The notes: generated by a model from the letters alone, not told the origin. 64,000 nucleotides of DNA from Roseovarius albus (GCF_900172335.1 NZ_FWFX01000005.1:62001-126000); one strand, 5' to 3'. Positions 32,624-41,983 are shown, numbered from the stretch's first letter. Numbers and translations: made by a program.

Positions 32624-33997
32624 ATGTTCTTGTCGGTATTTGACATGTTCAAAGTGGGCGTCGGCCCATCTTCCTCCCACACGATGGGGCCGATGGTGGC
32701 TGGGGCGAGTTTTCTTGATAAAATGCGCGCAGCTCCTTTCGATTTTAAGGGCTTGCGTGGATCGCTACACGGATCATTGGCCTTCACCGGCATTGGGCAC
32801 GCGACCGACCGTGCAACTATTCTTGGTCTGGCGGGATTCATGCCTGACACCTATGACCATGAAAAAGCGGAAGCCGTTTTAGAAGATATCCGCGCCACAC
32901 ATACTGTGTCGCCAGAGGGGCTGCCGACACTTTCCTTCAACCCCAAAGAAGACCTGGCGTTTGACTTTGGCCCCAACCTGCCGGGCCACGCCAATGGCAT
33001 GATCCTGATGGCAACTGACGCGCAAGGCGATGTCATCTTGCAAGAAACCTATTATTCCATCGGCGGTGGCTTTGTCGTAACCGAGGCAGAACTAGCTGAT
33101 GGTCCAGAAGCGCAAGACGAAACGCCGGTCGCTTATCCATTCACTTCCGCCGCTGAGATGCTTGAGATGGCGGAAAGGTCGGGCAAATCCATCGCCGAAA
33201 TGAAGCGCGAAAATGAAATTTCGAGAGGTGGGGCTGAGAACCTGGCAAAGGGCGTCGCCCGCGTATGGCAGGTCATGAACGATTGCATTGAACGCGGCCT
33301 CGTCACGGATGGCATTTTGCCAGGGGGGCTGAACGTCAAACGCCGCGCCAAGAATATTCACGATGCATTGTTGGCCGAGCGCGGCACAAATCTGAATGCT
33401 CCTCATAAAATTAATGACTGGATGAGCGTCTATGCCATGGCGGTCAACGAAGAAAATGCAGCTGGCGGGCAGGTGGTCACAGCGCCAACAAATGGAGCCG
33501 CAGGGGTTGTGCCATCAGTAATCAAATACTGGTTGGAACATGTTCCGGGTGCCTCTGAGACCCGCATAGAAGAATTTCTTCTGACCGCATCGGCCATCGG
33601 CGGGCTGGTCAAATTCAACGCGACCATCAGCGGCGCTGAAGCCGGCTGCCAAGCTGAAGTTGGTAGCGCCTCTGCCATGGGTGCCGCCGGTCTTGCCGCC
33701 GTCTTGGGTGGCACACCGATGCAAATCGAAAACGCGGCTGAGATTGCGCTTGAACACCACATGGGCATGACGTGCGACCCTGTCAAAGGTCTGGTGCAAG
33801 TCCCCTGCATCGAGCGCAACGGTTTGGGCGCGATCAAGGCAGTTTCTGCCGCCTCGCTTGCCATGCGCGGCGATGGCACACACCTCGTACCGCTTGATGC
33901 CTGCATTGAGACGATGCGCCAAACCGGGCTTGATATGGCAGAAAAGTACAAGGAAACTTCGTTGGGCGGCCTTGCCGTGAACATTCCAAACTGCTGA
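32624..33997 (+). CDS. sdaA: L-serine ammonia-lyase, iron-sulfur dependent, single chain
   Basis: Deaminates L-serine to pyruvate with a 4Fe-4S cluster. 457 residues, the fused alpha-beta form. N-terminal VGVGPSSSHTMGP motif of the beta domain; catalytic half with GCQAEVGSASAMGAAG, MTCDPVKG and VQVPCIERN, whose cysteines bind the cluster. GGAGA lies about 8 bases before the ATG. Its stop overlaps the start of the EamA transporter gene (TGATG), so the pair is coupled; the transporter might export a related metabolite. Confidence 0.95.
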   Translation: MFLSVFDMFKVGVGPSSSHTMGPMVAGASFLDKMRAAPFDFKGLRGSLHGSLAFTGIGHATDRATILGLAGFMPDTYDHEKAEAVLEDIRATHTVSPEGLPTLSFNPKEDLAFDFGPNLPGHANGMILMATDAQGDVILQETYYSIGGGFVVTEAELADGPEAQDETPVAYPFTSAAEMLEMAERSGKSIAEMKRENEISRGGAENLAKGVARVWQVMNDCIERGLVTDGILPGGLNVKRRAKNIHDALLAERGTNLNAPHKINDWMSVYAMAVNEENAAGGQVVTAPTNGAAGVVPSVIKYWLEHVPGASETRIEEFLLTASAIGGLVKFNATISGAEAGCQAEVGSASAMGAAGLAAVLGGTPMQIENAAEIALEHHMGMTCDPVKGLVQVPCIERNGLGAIKAVSAASLAMRGDGTHLVPLDACIETMRQTGLDMAEKYKETSLGGLAVNIPNC

Positions 33998-34908
33998 TGG
34001 CTCAGTCCAGCCGCACCAGCTTGGGTATTTTGCTGATGGTGGGGTTTGCAGTTCTTGCCCCAGCCATGGACGCCTGTGCCAAATTGATTGGCGATGGGCT
34101 GGCCGTGGGGCAGATTGTAACCACCCGTTTCATTTTCCAATCTGCAATCTTGATCCCCATTGCGGCTTTTTATGGATGGCTTCATTGGCCAAATGGGCGG
34201 GAAACAGCCCTGCATTTGGCCCGTGCGTCCCTGATTATCATCGCAACATCTTTTTTCTTTACAGCGCTGCGTTACATGCCGATCGCAGACGCTATTGCCA
34301 TTTTTTTCGTTGAACCATTTATTCTGACCTTGTTGGGAAGCTTGTTGTTGGGGGAACAAATCGGTCCACGGCGCTATGTTGCTTGCGTTATTGGCTTTGC
34401 GGGGGCCCTATTGATTATTCAGCCCAGTTTCCGAGAGGTCGGGTTTGCTGCCTGTCTTCCGCTCGTGACTGCGTTAACCTTCGCATTCTACATGATCCTG
34501 ACCCGCCAGATGGCCACCCGGATGCACCCGATCACGCTGCAGGGATATACTGGAATTGCCGCACTGGCGATTGCCTTGCCTTTGCTGTTTGCCTTTGAAG
34601 GGTCTGGCTTCGGCCCGCTTGATCCAATCTGGCCGGATCAACGCCAAGTCATCCTTTTAGTCATACTTGGGTTGATCGCAACTCTATCACATGTCTTCAT
34701 CAGCTTTGCGCTATCGCTAGCGCCCGCCTCGTTGATTGCACCAATTCAATATCTGGAAATCGTCAGCGCCACGATTTTAGGTTACTACATCTTCAACGAC
34801 CTGCCTGATGCGATGACCTTTCTTGGCATCTTCCTGATCGTAGGATCGGGACTGTTTGTGTTTTTCCGCGAACGCCATCTTGAGCGCCGCCCAACCCCAG
34901 CGCCTTGA
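33997..34908 (+). CDS. EamA/DMT-family transporter
   Basis: Ten-helix drug/metabolite transporter. 303 residues with two EamA repeats; the second repeat ends in LIVGSGLFVFFRE. Characteristic segments: FFTALRYMPIADAIAIFFVEP in the first repeat and ASLIAPIQYLEIVSATILGY in the second. Translationally coupled to sdaA. Convergent with the thiamine pyrophosphokinase gene (8-base gap). Substrate unknown. Confidence 0.88.
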   Translation: MAQSSRTSLGILLMVGFAVLAPAMDACAKLIGDGLAVGQIVTTRFIFQSAILIPIAAFYGWLHWPNGRETALHLARASLIIIATSFFFTALRYMPIADAIAIFFVEPFILTLLGSLLLGEQIGPRRYVACVIGFAGALLIIQPSFREVGFAACLPLVTALTFAFYMILTRQMATRMHPITLQGYTGIAALAIALPLLFAFEGSGFGPLDPIWPDQRQVILLVILGLIATLSHVFISFALSLAPASLIAPIQYLEIVSATILGYYIFNDLPDAMTFLGIFLIVGSGLFVFFRERHLERRPTPAP

Positions 34909-34916
34909 TCAAAATT

Positions 34917-35585
34917 TCAACCCCAGGCAGCCGTGGTATCAATCAAAGCAGTAGCAACGATTTCCAACGCGTCTTGCGGAAGAATCACGAGCATCTTCGG
35001 AGCTGTCATGTCCAATTGAACCGGACCGGTGGCCCGATTTGATGTGCCAATCCTACCATCTGGTGCAAAATTCAGCCCATTAATTGGCCACTCCAAACCA
35101 TCTGACATCCCTTCGACGGCCCCCATCGGGAAGAGCGACACCGGACATCTCGCAGGTAAATCGAGGGATAAAGACGGCGGGCACAAGAATACCAATTCGT
35201 TCAGGCCGATCAAAACACAACGCTGTTGCGGAAACCGTACCAATGCATTGTATGCTGCCAGTTGGTGATCTTGTCGGTCACCGGAAAAACCGACTGCCAG
35301 CATCAACGGTGCGGCAATGTTTCGGAGGCATTTTTCGAAGTCTGTGCTGTCTTGTTCCTCGATGGGAAAAAGGACAGAATCCGGTAGCTTTTTTTTAGTA
35401 TTTTCAGAAATCGAATCAAAATCGCCAATCACGGCAAGCGGTTTCAGTCCTTTATTTACGACATAATTGGCCCCGCCATCAGCGGCAGCCAAATCTGGCG
35501 CAATTGTAAGCGCCCGCTCCAAATCGCCTTCAGATATATTTGCACCACCAATAAGAGTTATTGGATTTAAAATATCAACAATCAC
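34917..35585 (-). CDS. Thiamine pyrophosphokinase
   Basis: Transfers pyrophosphate from ATP to thiamine, giving thiamine diphosphate. 222 residues. Motifs AADGGAN, VIGDFDS, QDSTDFEKC and SGDRQDHQ correspond to the conserved ATP- and metal-binding loops of the TPK/ThiN family, with the usual SGGRxDH reading SGDRQDH. The start is a GTG; no better start with a ribosome site was found. No TPP riboswitch is recognisable upstream and no other thiamine gene is nearby. Confidence 0.88.
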   Translation of the reverse strand: MIVDILNPITLIGGANISEGDLERALTIAPDLAAADGGANYVVNKGLKPLAVIGDFDSISENTKKKLPDSVLFPIEEQDSTDFEKCLRNIAAPLMLAVGFSGDRQDHQLAAYNALVRFPQQRCVLIGLNELVFLCPPSLSLDLPARCPVSLFPMGAVEGMSDGLEWPINGLNFAPDGRIGTSNRATGPVQLDMTAPKMLVILPQDALEIVATALIDTTAAWG

Positions 35586-35730
35586 GATATTTTCCGTAAA
35601 TTTAACCTAATACCCGAAACAAAACACATTCTGACCATCAAATAATACGTTAAAATTCTAAGAATCGAGCATGTTTTGTCCTGTCTAGGGTGATATTTAA
35701 GTCATTGTACGCAAATAAAGCGAAGTAAAA

Positions 35731-37047
35731 ATGGTTAGTTCAAGTAAAATTCTCACGGTTTCCTACGGCACTTTCTCGTGCACGCTCGAGGGGTTTGATG
35801 ACTCTTTTGAGACGATGAAGGCGATTGCGGAGTATTTCCGAGATCTGGCGGCAGAAGATCGTCATTTTGGTGCGGAACCAGCGATACCAGATACAGAAGT
35901 TCTGGCCCAGATTGCCGAGAGAAAGATTACTCAACGTGTCGAGGCACACACCCGTGACGGTGATCTCGTATTACGCGCCACTGATCATACAGATGAGAAA
36001 AACGAAGCCGAAGACACTTCGGAAGATACTGATTCATCGTCAGAAGCGGATGTCGAAGAAGAAGGAACAAAACTGAACCGACTGCGTTCTGCTGTCTCCC
36101 TTGCCGATACGGCCCTTGATGATGAATACAATGAAGACCAGCACGTAGACATCGCAGAAGAAACGGATCTGAACTCACGATTTGATATCGAACAAACTGG
36201 TGACGATAGTCTAGAGCAAAAACACGATACCCTGTCCCAACTGATGCAAGACGCAGAACCCGACATTCAAGAATTTGAGATCCAGCCGGAGGAGACAGAA
36301 CTGACGGAACTGGAGGTGCCACAAACAACACCTGCAGAGCCACCAGCAGAACCTGAAACAGCTCCTACTTCTAAAGAAGCATCCGACGATGTCTCGCGTA
36401 TTTTCGAACGGGCGGAAGATCAGCGTGAGGCACCGGAATCCAGCATTCGTCGCAACGCGATTCAACACTTGCGCGCGGCCGTTGCTGCAGCGCGGGCAGA
36501 AAAATCCGCTGGGTCTGAACTTTCACCAGATGTTGATGAGAAACCCTACCGCAGTGATATCGAGAGTGTTATGCGTCCTCGTCGTCCGCGAATCTTGGGA
36601 TCACATGCGCCGGAACAACCTGCCACAGACCAATCTGCAACGCCGCTGAAGCTCGTTGCAGAACAGCGAATAGATACAGATAGTGATCCGGTCTTGCCCC
36701 GTAGAATTTCATCTGAAATGGCCGCAGCGACTACACATGCAAGTCCCGTAAGCGGTGAGCACAGCTCTTTTATGGAGTTTGTTCAAGAAATGGGGGCAGA
36801 TGACCTAGCGGAGCTGCTTGAGGCAGCTGCAGCTTACATGTCCGATGTCGAGGGCATGCCGCAATTCTCGCGCCCGATGCTGATGGGCAAGCTGAAAGAA
36901 CTCAAGCGGACCAATTACACTCGCGAAGACACGCTGCGTTCGTTTGGACAGCTTTTACGCCGCGGTAAGATCAAAAAACTCAAAGGCGGTCGTTTTGCGG
37001 TTACCGAAGAGACAGATTATCGCGCTGAAGATCGGGATGTTGGCTGA
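35731..37047 (+). CDS. Unrecognised protein with N-terminal domain, long acidic linker and C-terminal helical domain
   Basis: 438 residues; I cannot assign a family. Seen: a compact N-terminal domain (about 1-72, containing VSYGTFSCTLEGF and YFRDLAAEDRHFG), then a long low-complexity stretch rich in Glu, Asp, Ser and Thr (about 80-345) without hydrophobic segments, then a conserved-looking C-terminal domain (about 345-430) with MEFVQEMGADD, FSRPMLMGKLKEL and SFGQLLRRGKI, ending basic (KKLKGGRF). The C-terminal part looks like a small winged-helix or adaptor fold (inference). No signal peptide. Neighbours (TPK on the other strand, FkbM downstream) give no clue. The architecture suggests a scaffold or regulatory protein. 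Confidence 0.7.
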   Translation: MVSSSKILTVSYGTFSCTLEGFDDSFETMKAIAEYFRDLAAEDRHFGAEPAIPDTEVLAQIAERKITQRVEAHTRDGDLVLRATDHTDEKNEAEDTSEDTDSSSEADVEEEGTKLNRLRSAVSLADTALDDEYNEDQHVDIAEETDLNSRFDIEQTGDDSLEQKHDTLSQLMQDAEPDIQEFEIQPEETELTELEVPQTTPAEPPAEPETAPTSKEASDDVSRIFERAEDQREAPESSIRRNAIQHLRAAVAAARAEKSAGSELSPDVDEKPYRSDIESVMRPRRPRILGSHAPEQPATDQSATPLKLVAEQRIDTDSDPVLPRRISSEMAAATTHASPVSGEHSSFMEFVQEMGADDLAELLEAAAAYMSDVEGMPQFSRPMLMGKLKELKRTNYTREDTLRSFGQLLRRGKIKKLKGGRFAVTEETDYRAEDRDVG

Positions 37048-37189
37048 GCTATAACCATCAGCTCTCAAACCACCACAGCGGTATAAATTGATGGCGTGCA
37101 CAATAACTTGCGCGGCTAGATCCCGCTGACCTATGAACATTTTCGTGATCAGGTTTGCAGTTATCCAATGGTGCAGTTAGCTAGCCGGA

Positions 37190-38125
37190 ATGAACAAAGA
37201 CAAATTGCTAAACCCTGCAACCAAAAGAAGGCTTCGCTATTCGAGCATAAGTGCGCGATTGCAGTTCAATTTACTAATGGTTCTGTATAGGCTCGCCTTT
37301 ACGCGGTTCTTTTATGGTCATTACGCGCGCAATCTTGCCCGGCTATTCCCCAAATCAAATGCTGTTTGGCTGCACTTGGATGATGGTCCAGGCTTTCGCA
37401 TATCTTTGGATGACGCCTATTGGACACGTTTTGCACTTTATCGTTTCCCGTATGAGCCGGAAGTCGATTTGATATTACGAGCGTCGATTGGCCAAACCAG
37501 CCTGTTTTGCGACTTGGGCGCCAACAAAGGGTATTGGACAACACGTGCGGCACCACTCTTCCAGAGCATCATCGCCGTCGAGGCCTCTGCACAGACTTTC
37601 GACACATTACGAAAAAATACTGAAGCTTTGACCAATGTCAGGCTACACCACGCAGCGATCAATGATGAATCGGGTGAAACTCTAACCTTTGTAAACACAC
37701 ATCTTAGCCATGCGTCAGCCCGACTACTAAAAGACAGCAAGGCCGGAGAGTTGGATCAAACTGAAACTGTTTCAACCCTGAAAGTGGACGATTTGGTCCC
37801 TGTCGGCATGCCGGCCTTGATCAAAATGGACGTAGAAGGGGCGGAAGTGAACGCAATTGAAGGTGCCAGACGCACCATTTCCGAAGGTTCTGTTCTGATC
37901 TACGAAGATCATGGGGCCGACCATGATTGCGCGCCGAGCGCACACCTGCTGACCCTGCCTGAAATCAATCTCTATTCGATAGAAAATGGCGTGAAGCGGA
38001 TGATAACACTGGATCAAATTCGCAAGACCAAAACTGACAGCTACAAAGGTTACAATTTCTTGGCCGCTCAAAGTAATTCACCACTTTTAGCCCGCCTTAC
38101 CGAACATTTTGCAAATCACGAATGA
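37190..38125 (+). CDS. FkbM-family SAM-dependent methyltransferase
   Basis: 311 residues. Rossmann motif I at DLGANKGYW, acidic motif VEAS, and IKMDVEGAE, the FkbM signature. The N-terminal 90 residues precede the methyltransferase domain and contain a hydrophobic patch (about 27-40). FkbM proteins methylate sugars or lipids in polysaccharide and antibiotic pathways; the acceptor here is unknown. The HD hydrolase gene starts 41 bases downstream. Confidence 0.85.
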   Translation: MNKDKLLNPATKRRLRYSSISARLQFNLLMVLYRLAFTRFFYGHYARNLARLFPKSNAVWLHLDDGPGFRISLDDAYWTRFALYRFPYEPEVDLILRASIGQTSLFCDLGANKGYWTTRAAPLFQSIIAVEASAQTFDTLRKNTEALTNVRLHHAAINDESGETLTFVNTHLSHASARLLKDSKAGELDQTETVSTLKVDDLVPVGMPALIKMDVEGAEVNAIEGARRTISEGSVLIYEDHGADHDCAPSAHLLTLPEINLYSIENGVKRMITLDQIRKTKTDSYKGYNFLAAQSNSPLLARLTEHFANHE

Positions 38126-38166
38126 ACCCGCTAACTCTTGCGGCCAACGCTGTTTAAGGAGGGAAA

Positions 38167-38760
38167 GTGCCCCAACCTCGTGCATGGCAAAAAATGCTCT
38201 CGGGTCGTCGGCTTGACTTGCTGGATCCGACCCCGGTGGACATTGAAATTGAAGACATCGCACATGGCCTGTCATTCGTGGCGCGATGGAATGGGCAGAC
38301 ATCAGGTGACTTTGCCTACTCTGTTGCTGAGCACTCTTTGCTGGTCGAAACTCTCTATTCACGGATCAACCCAAAGGCACCCGTCAAGTGGCGGTTGGCA
38401 GCCTTGCTGCATGATGCCCCGGAATATGTCATTGGCGATATGATTTCACCTGTCAAGGCCGCTGTCGGACCTGGATATGACCAGCTTGACGGGCGCTTGA
38501 GCGCGGCAATTCATATTCGCTTTGGTTTACCTGCCACGCTGCCAAGTACAGTGAAAAAACAGATAAAAAAGGCCGACAAAATTAGCGCCTGGATGGAAGC
38601 CACGAAGATTGCCGGTTTTACCGAGGCGGAGGCTAACAAGTTCTTTGGAAAACTCAATCCGGAGTTGATCGAAGGTTTGGACATTGACCTGCGTCCGCCT
38701 ACGCAGGTACGCGCCGACTATACCGCACGCCATCACGCTCTCTTGGCGCAAATGGGATGA
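38167..38760 (+). CDS. HD-domain phosphohydrolase (YfbR-like)
   Basis: 197 residues. HD metal motifs: His in VAEHSLLV, HD in LLHDAPEYV, and a late Asp in KKADKISAW, as in the YfbR 5'-deoxynucleotidase/COG1896 group. The starting codon is GTG 38167, decided by a strong AAGGAGG 5 bases upstream. Its stop overlaps the next gene's start by 4 bases. The first residues (PRAWQKMLSGRRLDLLDP) are typical of the alphaproteobacterial branch. The likely reaction is hydrolysis of a nucleoside monophosphate, inferred from family. Confidence 0.85.
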   Translation: MPQPRAWQKMLSGRRLDLLDPTPVDIEIEDIAHGLSFVARWNGQTSGDFAYSVAEHSLLVETLYSRINPKAPVKWRLAALLHDAPEYVIGDMISPVKAAVGPGYDQLDGRLSAAIHIRFGLPATLPSTVKKQIKKADKISAWMEATKIAGFTEAEANKFFGKLNPELIEGLDIDLRPPTQVRADYTARHHALLAQMG

Positions 38761-39242
38761 TTCACATACGTAGGGCTGGCGAATTAGACACAGGAGCGAT
38801 GGCCGCGCTTTTGAACGAGCTTATCAATATTGGCGACACGACGGCCTTCACCAATCAAGTCACGCGCGAAACCCTGACAAGATGGCTGGCATTCCACCCA
38901 GAAGATTCAGCTTGGAACGTGGCGGAAGATGACTCGGGAAATTTACTGGGCTTTCAATCAATTCAGCCGCGCAACAACCTTCCACCGGAATCTTGCGATA
39001 TTGGTACTTTCGTAAAACCGCAGAGTACGGGCTTGGGGATCGGGTCTAAACTTTTCGAGGCGTCACGCAAAGCTGCGGCGCAGCTTGGGTATCATTGGAT
39101 CAACGCCACCATTCGCACCGATAACATGGCCGGTCTGGCCTATTATCAAAGCCGGGGTTTTGAGGACTATGCTCACCACACCGCAGAGCGATTGGACAAC
39201 GGTATGATTGTCGACAAAGTCAGCAAACGGTTCAAGCTTTAG
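38757..39242 (+). CDS. GNAT-family N-acetyltransferase
   Basis: 161 residues of the GCN5-related fold: IHIRRAGELD start, acetyl-CoA loop region with TGLGIGSKLFEA (the Q/RxxGxG/A motif as STGLGIG), and a final DNMAGLAYYQSRGFE strand-helix. Translationally coupled to the HD hydrolase. Convergent with regA (4-base overlap). Substrate unknown; small-molecule acetylation such as phosphinothricin-type is one possibility. Confidence 0.85.
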   Translation: MIHIRRAGELDTGAMAALLNELINIGDTTAFTNQVTRETLTRWLAFHPEDSAWNVAEDDSGNLLGFQSIQPRNNLPPESCDIGTFVKPQSTGLGIGSKLFEASRKAAAQLGYHWINATIRTDNMAGLAYYQSRGFEDYAHHTAERLDNGMIVDKVSKRFKL

Positions 39243-39793
39243 CGCGGTGAGCGCTTTGCCAAGATGCGCTGTAGAGTCCGGCGATGCATATTCAAGCGCC
39301 GCGCCGTCTCGGACACATTGCGATCACAGAGCTCATAGACCCGCTGAATATGCTCCCAACGCACCCGGTCCGCACTCATTGGATTCTCTGGAGGCGGAGG
39401 AAGTTCATCCCCGCTTGCCAACAAAGCGTTGGTAATGTCCGTCGCATCTGCGGGCTTTGACAGGTAATCCGTCGCCCCAATTTTAACCGCCGCCACAGCC
39501 GTGGCAATAGCACCGTAGCCTGTCAAAACAACGATCCGGCTATCTGGGCGTTTTTCACGAATGGTTTCCACAACATCTAGACCATTGCCATCGCCCAACC
39601 GAAGATCACAAACCGCATAAGCAGGTGGCCGGACCGTCGCGATGGCTTTGCCTGCAGCGACGGATTCTGCCGTCTCCACTTCAAATCCGCGCTTTTCCAT
39701 GGCCTTTGCCAACCGCTTCAAAAACGGCTCGTCATCGTCCAACAATAGAAGCGACCGATCTTCGCCAATGTCCGGCAGGGTGTCGGGCATCAT
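39239..39793 (-). CDS. regA: Redox response regulator RegA/PrrA/ActR
   Basis: Global transcription regulator of photosynthesis, respiration and carbon/nitrogen fixation genes in response to redox state. 184 residues. Receiver domain with acidic pocket DDD (19-21) and phospho-acceptor Asp63 (VCDLRLGDG), the Thr/Ser in LTGYG, a Pro-rich linker (PPPPEN), and a Fis-type helix-turn-helix C-terminus (SETARRLNMHRRTLQRIL) that is nearly invariant in this family. GGAG precedes two adjacent ATGs (39793 and 39790). It lies downstream of senC and opposite to regB, the classical reg/prr locus. Confidence 0.95.
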   Translation of the reverse strand: MMPDTLPDIGEDRSLLLLDDDEPFLKRLAKAMEKRGFEVETAESVAAGKAIATVRPPAYAVCDLRLGDGNGLDVVETIREKRPDSRIVVLTGYGAIATAVAAVKIGATDYLSKPADATDITNALLASGDELPPPPENPMSADRVRWEHIQRVYELCDRNVSETARRLNMHRRTLQRILAKRSPR

Positions 39794-39845
39794 ATTTCTC
39801 CGTTTTCTCGCGTTTAAAAAGTTCTATCCCGCCCTGCAGGGCAGG

Positions 39846-40475
39846 TCAAACAGCGTCCAAGAAACACGAAACTCTGTCCGCAAGTTGCTCTGGATTTAGA
39901 TCCGCACGAAAGAACTCGACAAAACCTTGATTTGGTAAACTCAGATACGTCAAGTTGGTGTGGTCCACGAAATAGAACTCGTCATCCTCCTCCTCGGACG
40001 GTGGACGATTATAGTAGACGCGATATGCCTTGGCAGCCGCTCGGACCTGCTCGGTGCTTCCGGTCAACCCTTCCATGTCGGGATGCATATATTCTGTATA
40101 TTCTTTCATGATCTCGGGGGTATCGCGCTCCGGATCAATGCTGATCATCACAGGCTTCACCGACTTGCCCCGTTCTTTTAGAATATCAACGGCAGCAGCG
40201 TTGCGTGCTGCATCCACAGGGCAGACATCCGGGCAGAAGGTATAACCGAAATATAGCAAAGTCGGTTTGTCGATGACTTCTTTCTCTGTCACCTCGACGC
40301 CCGATCCATTCACCAAAGTAAACGGGCCGCCAATCTGACCGGCTCCGCCGGCGATCTGGCTGCTGCGACATTGCGCAAACTGATCCACGGAACCCGACTG
40401 GCTGCTGACATAATATGTCACGCCCAAAAGGCCGACTGCCGCTACTCCTGCCAAAATTGCAACCGTTCGTGCCAT
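39846..40475 (-). CDS. senC: SenC/PrrC (Sco1-like) copper chaperone
   Basis: Membrane-anchored thioredoxin-fold protein that delivers copper to the CuA/CuB centre of cytochrome oxidase and influences RegB signalling. 209 residues: N-terminal helix (4-22), copper-binding CPDVC (Cys81, Cys85) and His172 (VDHTN). It lies between regB and regA and probably is transcribed with regA (52-base gap). The start is divergent from regB. Confidence 0.94.
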   Translation of the reverse strand: MARTVAILAGVAAVGLLGVTYYVSSQSGSVDQFAQCRSSQIAGGAGQIGGPFTLVNGSGVEVTEKEVIDKPTLLYFGYTFCPDVCPVDAARNAAAVDILKERGKSVKPVMISIDPERDTPEIMKEYTEYMHPDMEGLTGSTEQVRAAAKAYRVYYNRPPSEEEDDEFYFVDHTNLTYLSLPNQGFVEFFRADLNPEQLADRVSCFLDAV

Positions 40476-40563
40476 TTTTTTGTCCTCATGCTATCTGGCT
40501 TGCACATCCACTTGCGGCACATCTAGCATTGGATCTGAAACTTGCAACGGGGCGGAAGCGCAC

Positions 40564-41949
40564 ATGCATCAAAACGCGAACACTGCGCCTAAAAATCGGT
40601 ATTGGATTCGCCTACGCACACTTGTTTTACTGCGCTGGTGGGCAATCATCGGTCAGGTTTCCGCCTTAATCATCGCCCAGCGCCTGTATGATCTGAATGT
40701 TGAAACTGGCCTGTGCTATGCCGTGATCGGTGTTTCGATCATCAGCAACCTTGTGGCGGCGTTTATCTACCCTGAAAACAAACGACTCTCTGAATCTGAA
40801 ACTTTCTTTGTTGTTTTGTTTGATCTGCTGCAGTTGGGTGTCATGCTCTATTTGACGGGCGGACTGAACAACCCATTTTCCATACTAATCGTTGGCCCGG
40901 TGACTGTCTCAGTGTCGGCCTTGTCCGCACGATCAACCGGTGCCTTGGGATTGGTCGCCATAACCATAGTATCATTGTTGCTGTTTTACTTTCTGCCTTT
41001 GCGAACAGAACAGGGTGTTATCCTAAGCATGCCAGATATTTTCCGTTTCGGGAATTGGGCCGCCATCATCATCGGCATCGTCTTTTTGGGTGTTTATTCG
41101 CGCTGGATCGTTTCAGAAATGAATGCCATGCATGACGCGCTGCAAGCTACACAAATGGCCTTGGCGCGCGAACAGAAGTTGACCGATTTAGGGGGTGTCG
41201 TAGCTGCCGCCGCGCATGAAATGGGCACACCGCTTGCCACCATCAAACTGACAAGTTCCGAACTCGCAGACGAATTAGCAGATCAAGAGGATCTGCAAAG
41301 CGATGCGTTGCTCATACGCGAGCAAGCCGACCGTTGCCGAGACATTTTGCGTTCTATGGGCCGAGCAGGAAAAGATGACCTGCAAATGCGCTATGCGCCG
41401 ATTTCGTCAATAATCGGGGAGGCCGCTGAGCCGCATTTGGATCGGGGAAAGACCCTAAATTTCGACTATACCGCTGCCAATAAGAACAATGAACAACACC
41501 CGGTGATCCAACGCCGCTCCGAAATCATCCACGGTCTGCGGAATCTGATCCAAAACGCCGTTGATTTTTCGCAAAACGAAGTCTGGATTGAGACCCACTG
41601 GAATGCCGATGCTGTCTCGATACGGATCATGGATGATGGCAAGGGCTATCCTCTGGATATGATAGGTCGGATTGGCGATCCATTTATGCGGCGAAGGTCA
41701 ACTGCACCGGACCCTCGACGGCCAGGGTATGACGGCATGGGGCTGGGATTGTTCATTGCAAAAACGTTGTTGGAGCGATCCGGCGCAGATCTTAGTTTTG
41801 CCAATGGCACAGAGACCGATAATAGCCGACTGGATCGATCTAAAAAACTGGGTGCGATTGTTGAAGTTAAATGGTCTCGTAAGCAACTCGAAGCGCAAGA
41901 AGGGGCGGACCGTAAGCCTTTAGGAGAAAACCAACCGCATCTCGTTTAA
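40564..41949 (+). CDS. regB: Redox sensor histidine kinase RegB/PrrB/ActS
   Basis: Inner-membrane sensor kinase for RegA. 461 residues: six membrane helices (about 25-180), the quinone-binding GGLNNPF at 99-105, phospho-acceptor His218 in AHEMGTPLATI, redox-active Cys258 (DRCRDILRSMG) at the equivalent of Cys265 of Rhodobacter RegB, and ATP-binding motifs N-box (NLIQNAVDF), DDGKGYP and GLGLFIA. ATG 40564 is chosen over an upstream in-frame start at 40480, whose 28 extra residues are Cys/Ser/Thr-rich and not conserved-looking. Divergent from senC with an 88-base gap. Confidence 0.95.
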   Translation: MHQNANTAPKNRYWIRLRTLVLLRWWAIIGQVSALIIAQRLYDLNVETGLCYAVIGVSIISNLVAAFIYPENKRLSESETFFVVLFDLLQLGVMLYLTGGLNNPFSILIVGPVTVSVSALSARSTGALGLVAITIVSLLLFYFLPLRTEQGVILSMPDIFRFGNWAAIIIGIVFLGVYSRWIVSEMNAMHDALQATQMALAREQKLTDLGGVVAAAAHEMGTPLATIKLTSSELADELADQEDLQSDALLIREQADRCRDILRSMGRAGKDDLQMRYAPISSIIGEAAEPHLDRGKTLNFDYTAANKNNEQHPVIQRRSEIIHGLRNLIQNAVDFSQNEVWIETHWNADAVSIRIMDDGKGYPLDMIGRIGDPFMRRRSTAPDPRRPGYDGMGLGLFIAKTLLERSGADLSFANGTETDNSRLDRSKKLGAIVEVKWSRKQLEAQEGADRKPLGENQPHLV

Positions 41950-41967
41950 TCCTTTTGCGTGAATACC

Positions 41968-41983
41968 TTAACCTAAATTTAAC
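41968..41983 (+). promoter_or_regulatory. CtrA box (TTAA-N7-TTAAC)
   Basis: TTAA, seven bases, TTAAC: the full CtrA consensus, 48 bases before the ATG of the PAS protein at 42032. A further TTAAC half-site lies on the minus strand near 42017. The position fits direct control of the downstream gene by the cell-cycle regulator CtrA. Confidence 0.7.

Noticed and set aside
33430-34359. 309-codon open frame on the minus strand
   Set aside because: Antisense to sdaA and the EamA gene; Cys/Gln-rich, without family motifs.
35602-35606. TTAAC half-site upstream of the unknown gene at 35731
   Set aside because: The second CtrA half is not present at the right spacing (TTTC instead of TTAA), unlike the full box at 41968.
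39239-39260. Short AGCGC/GCGCT hairpin at the GNAT/regA junction
   Set aside because: Only 5-base arms and a three-base T-run; too weak to call a terminator.
40476-40563. Possible RegA site between senC and regB
   Set aside because: No GCGGC-N5-GTCGC-like match was seen; autoregulation cannot be supported.
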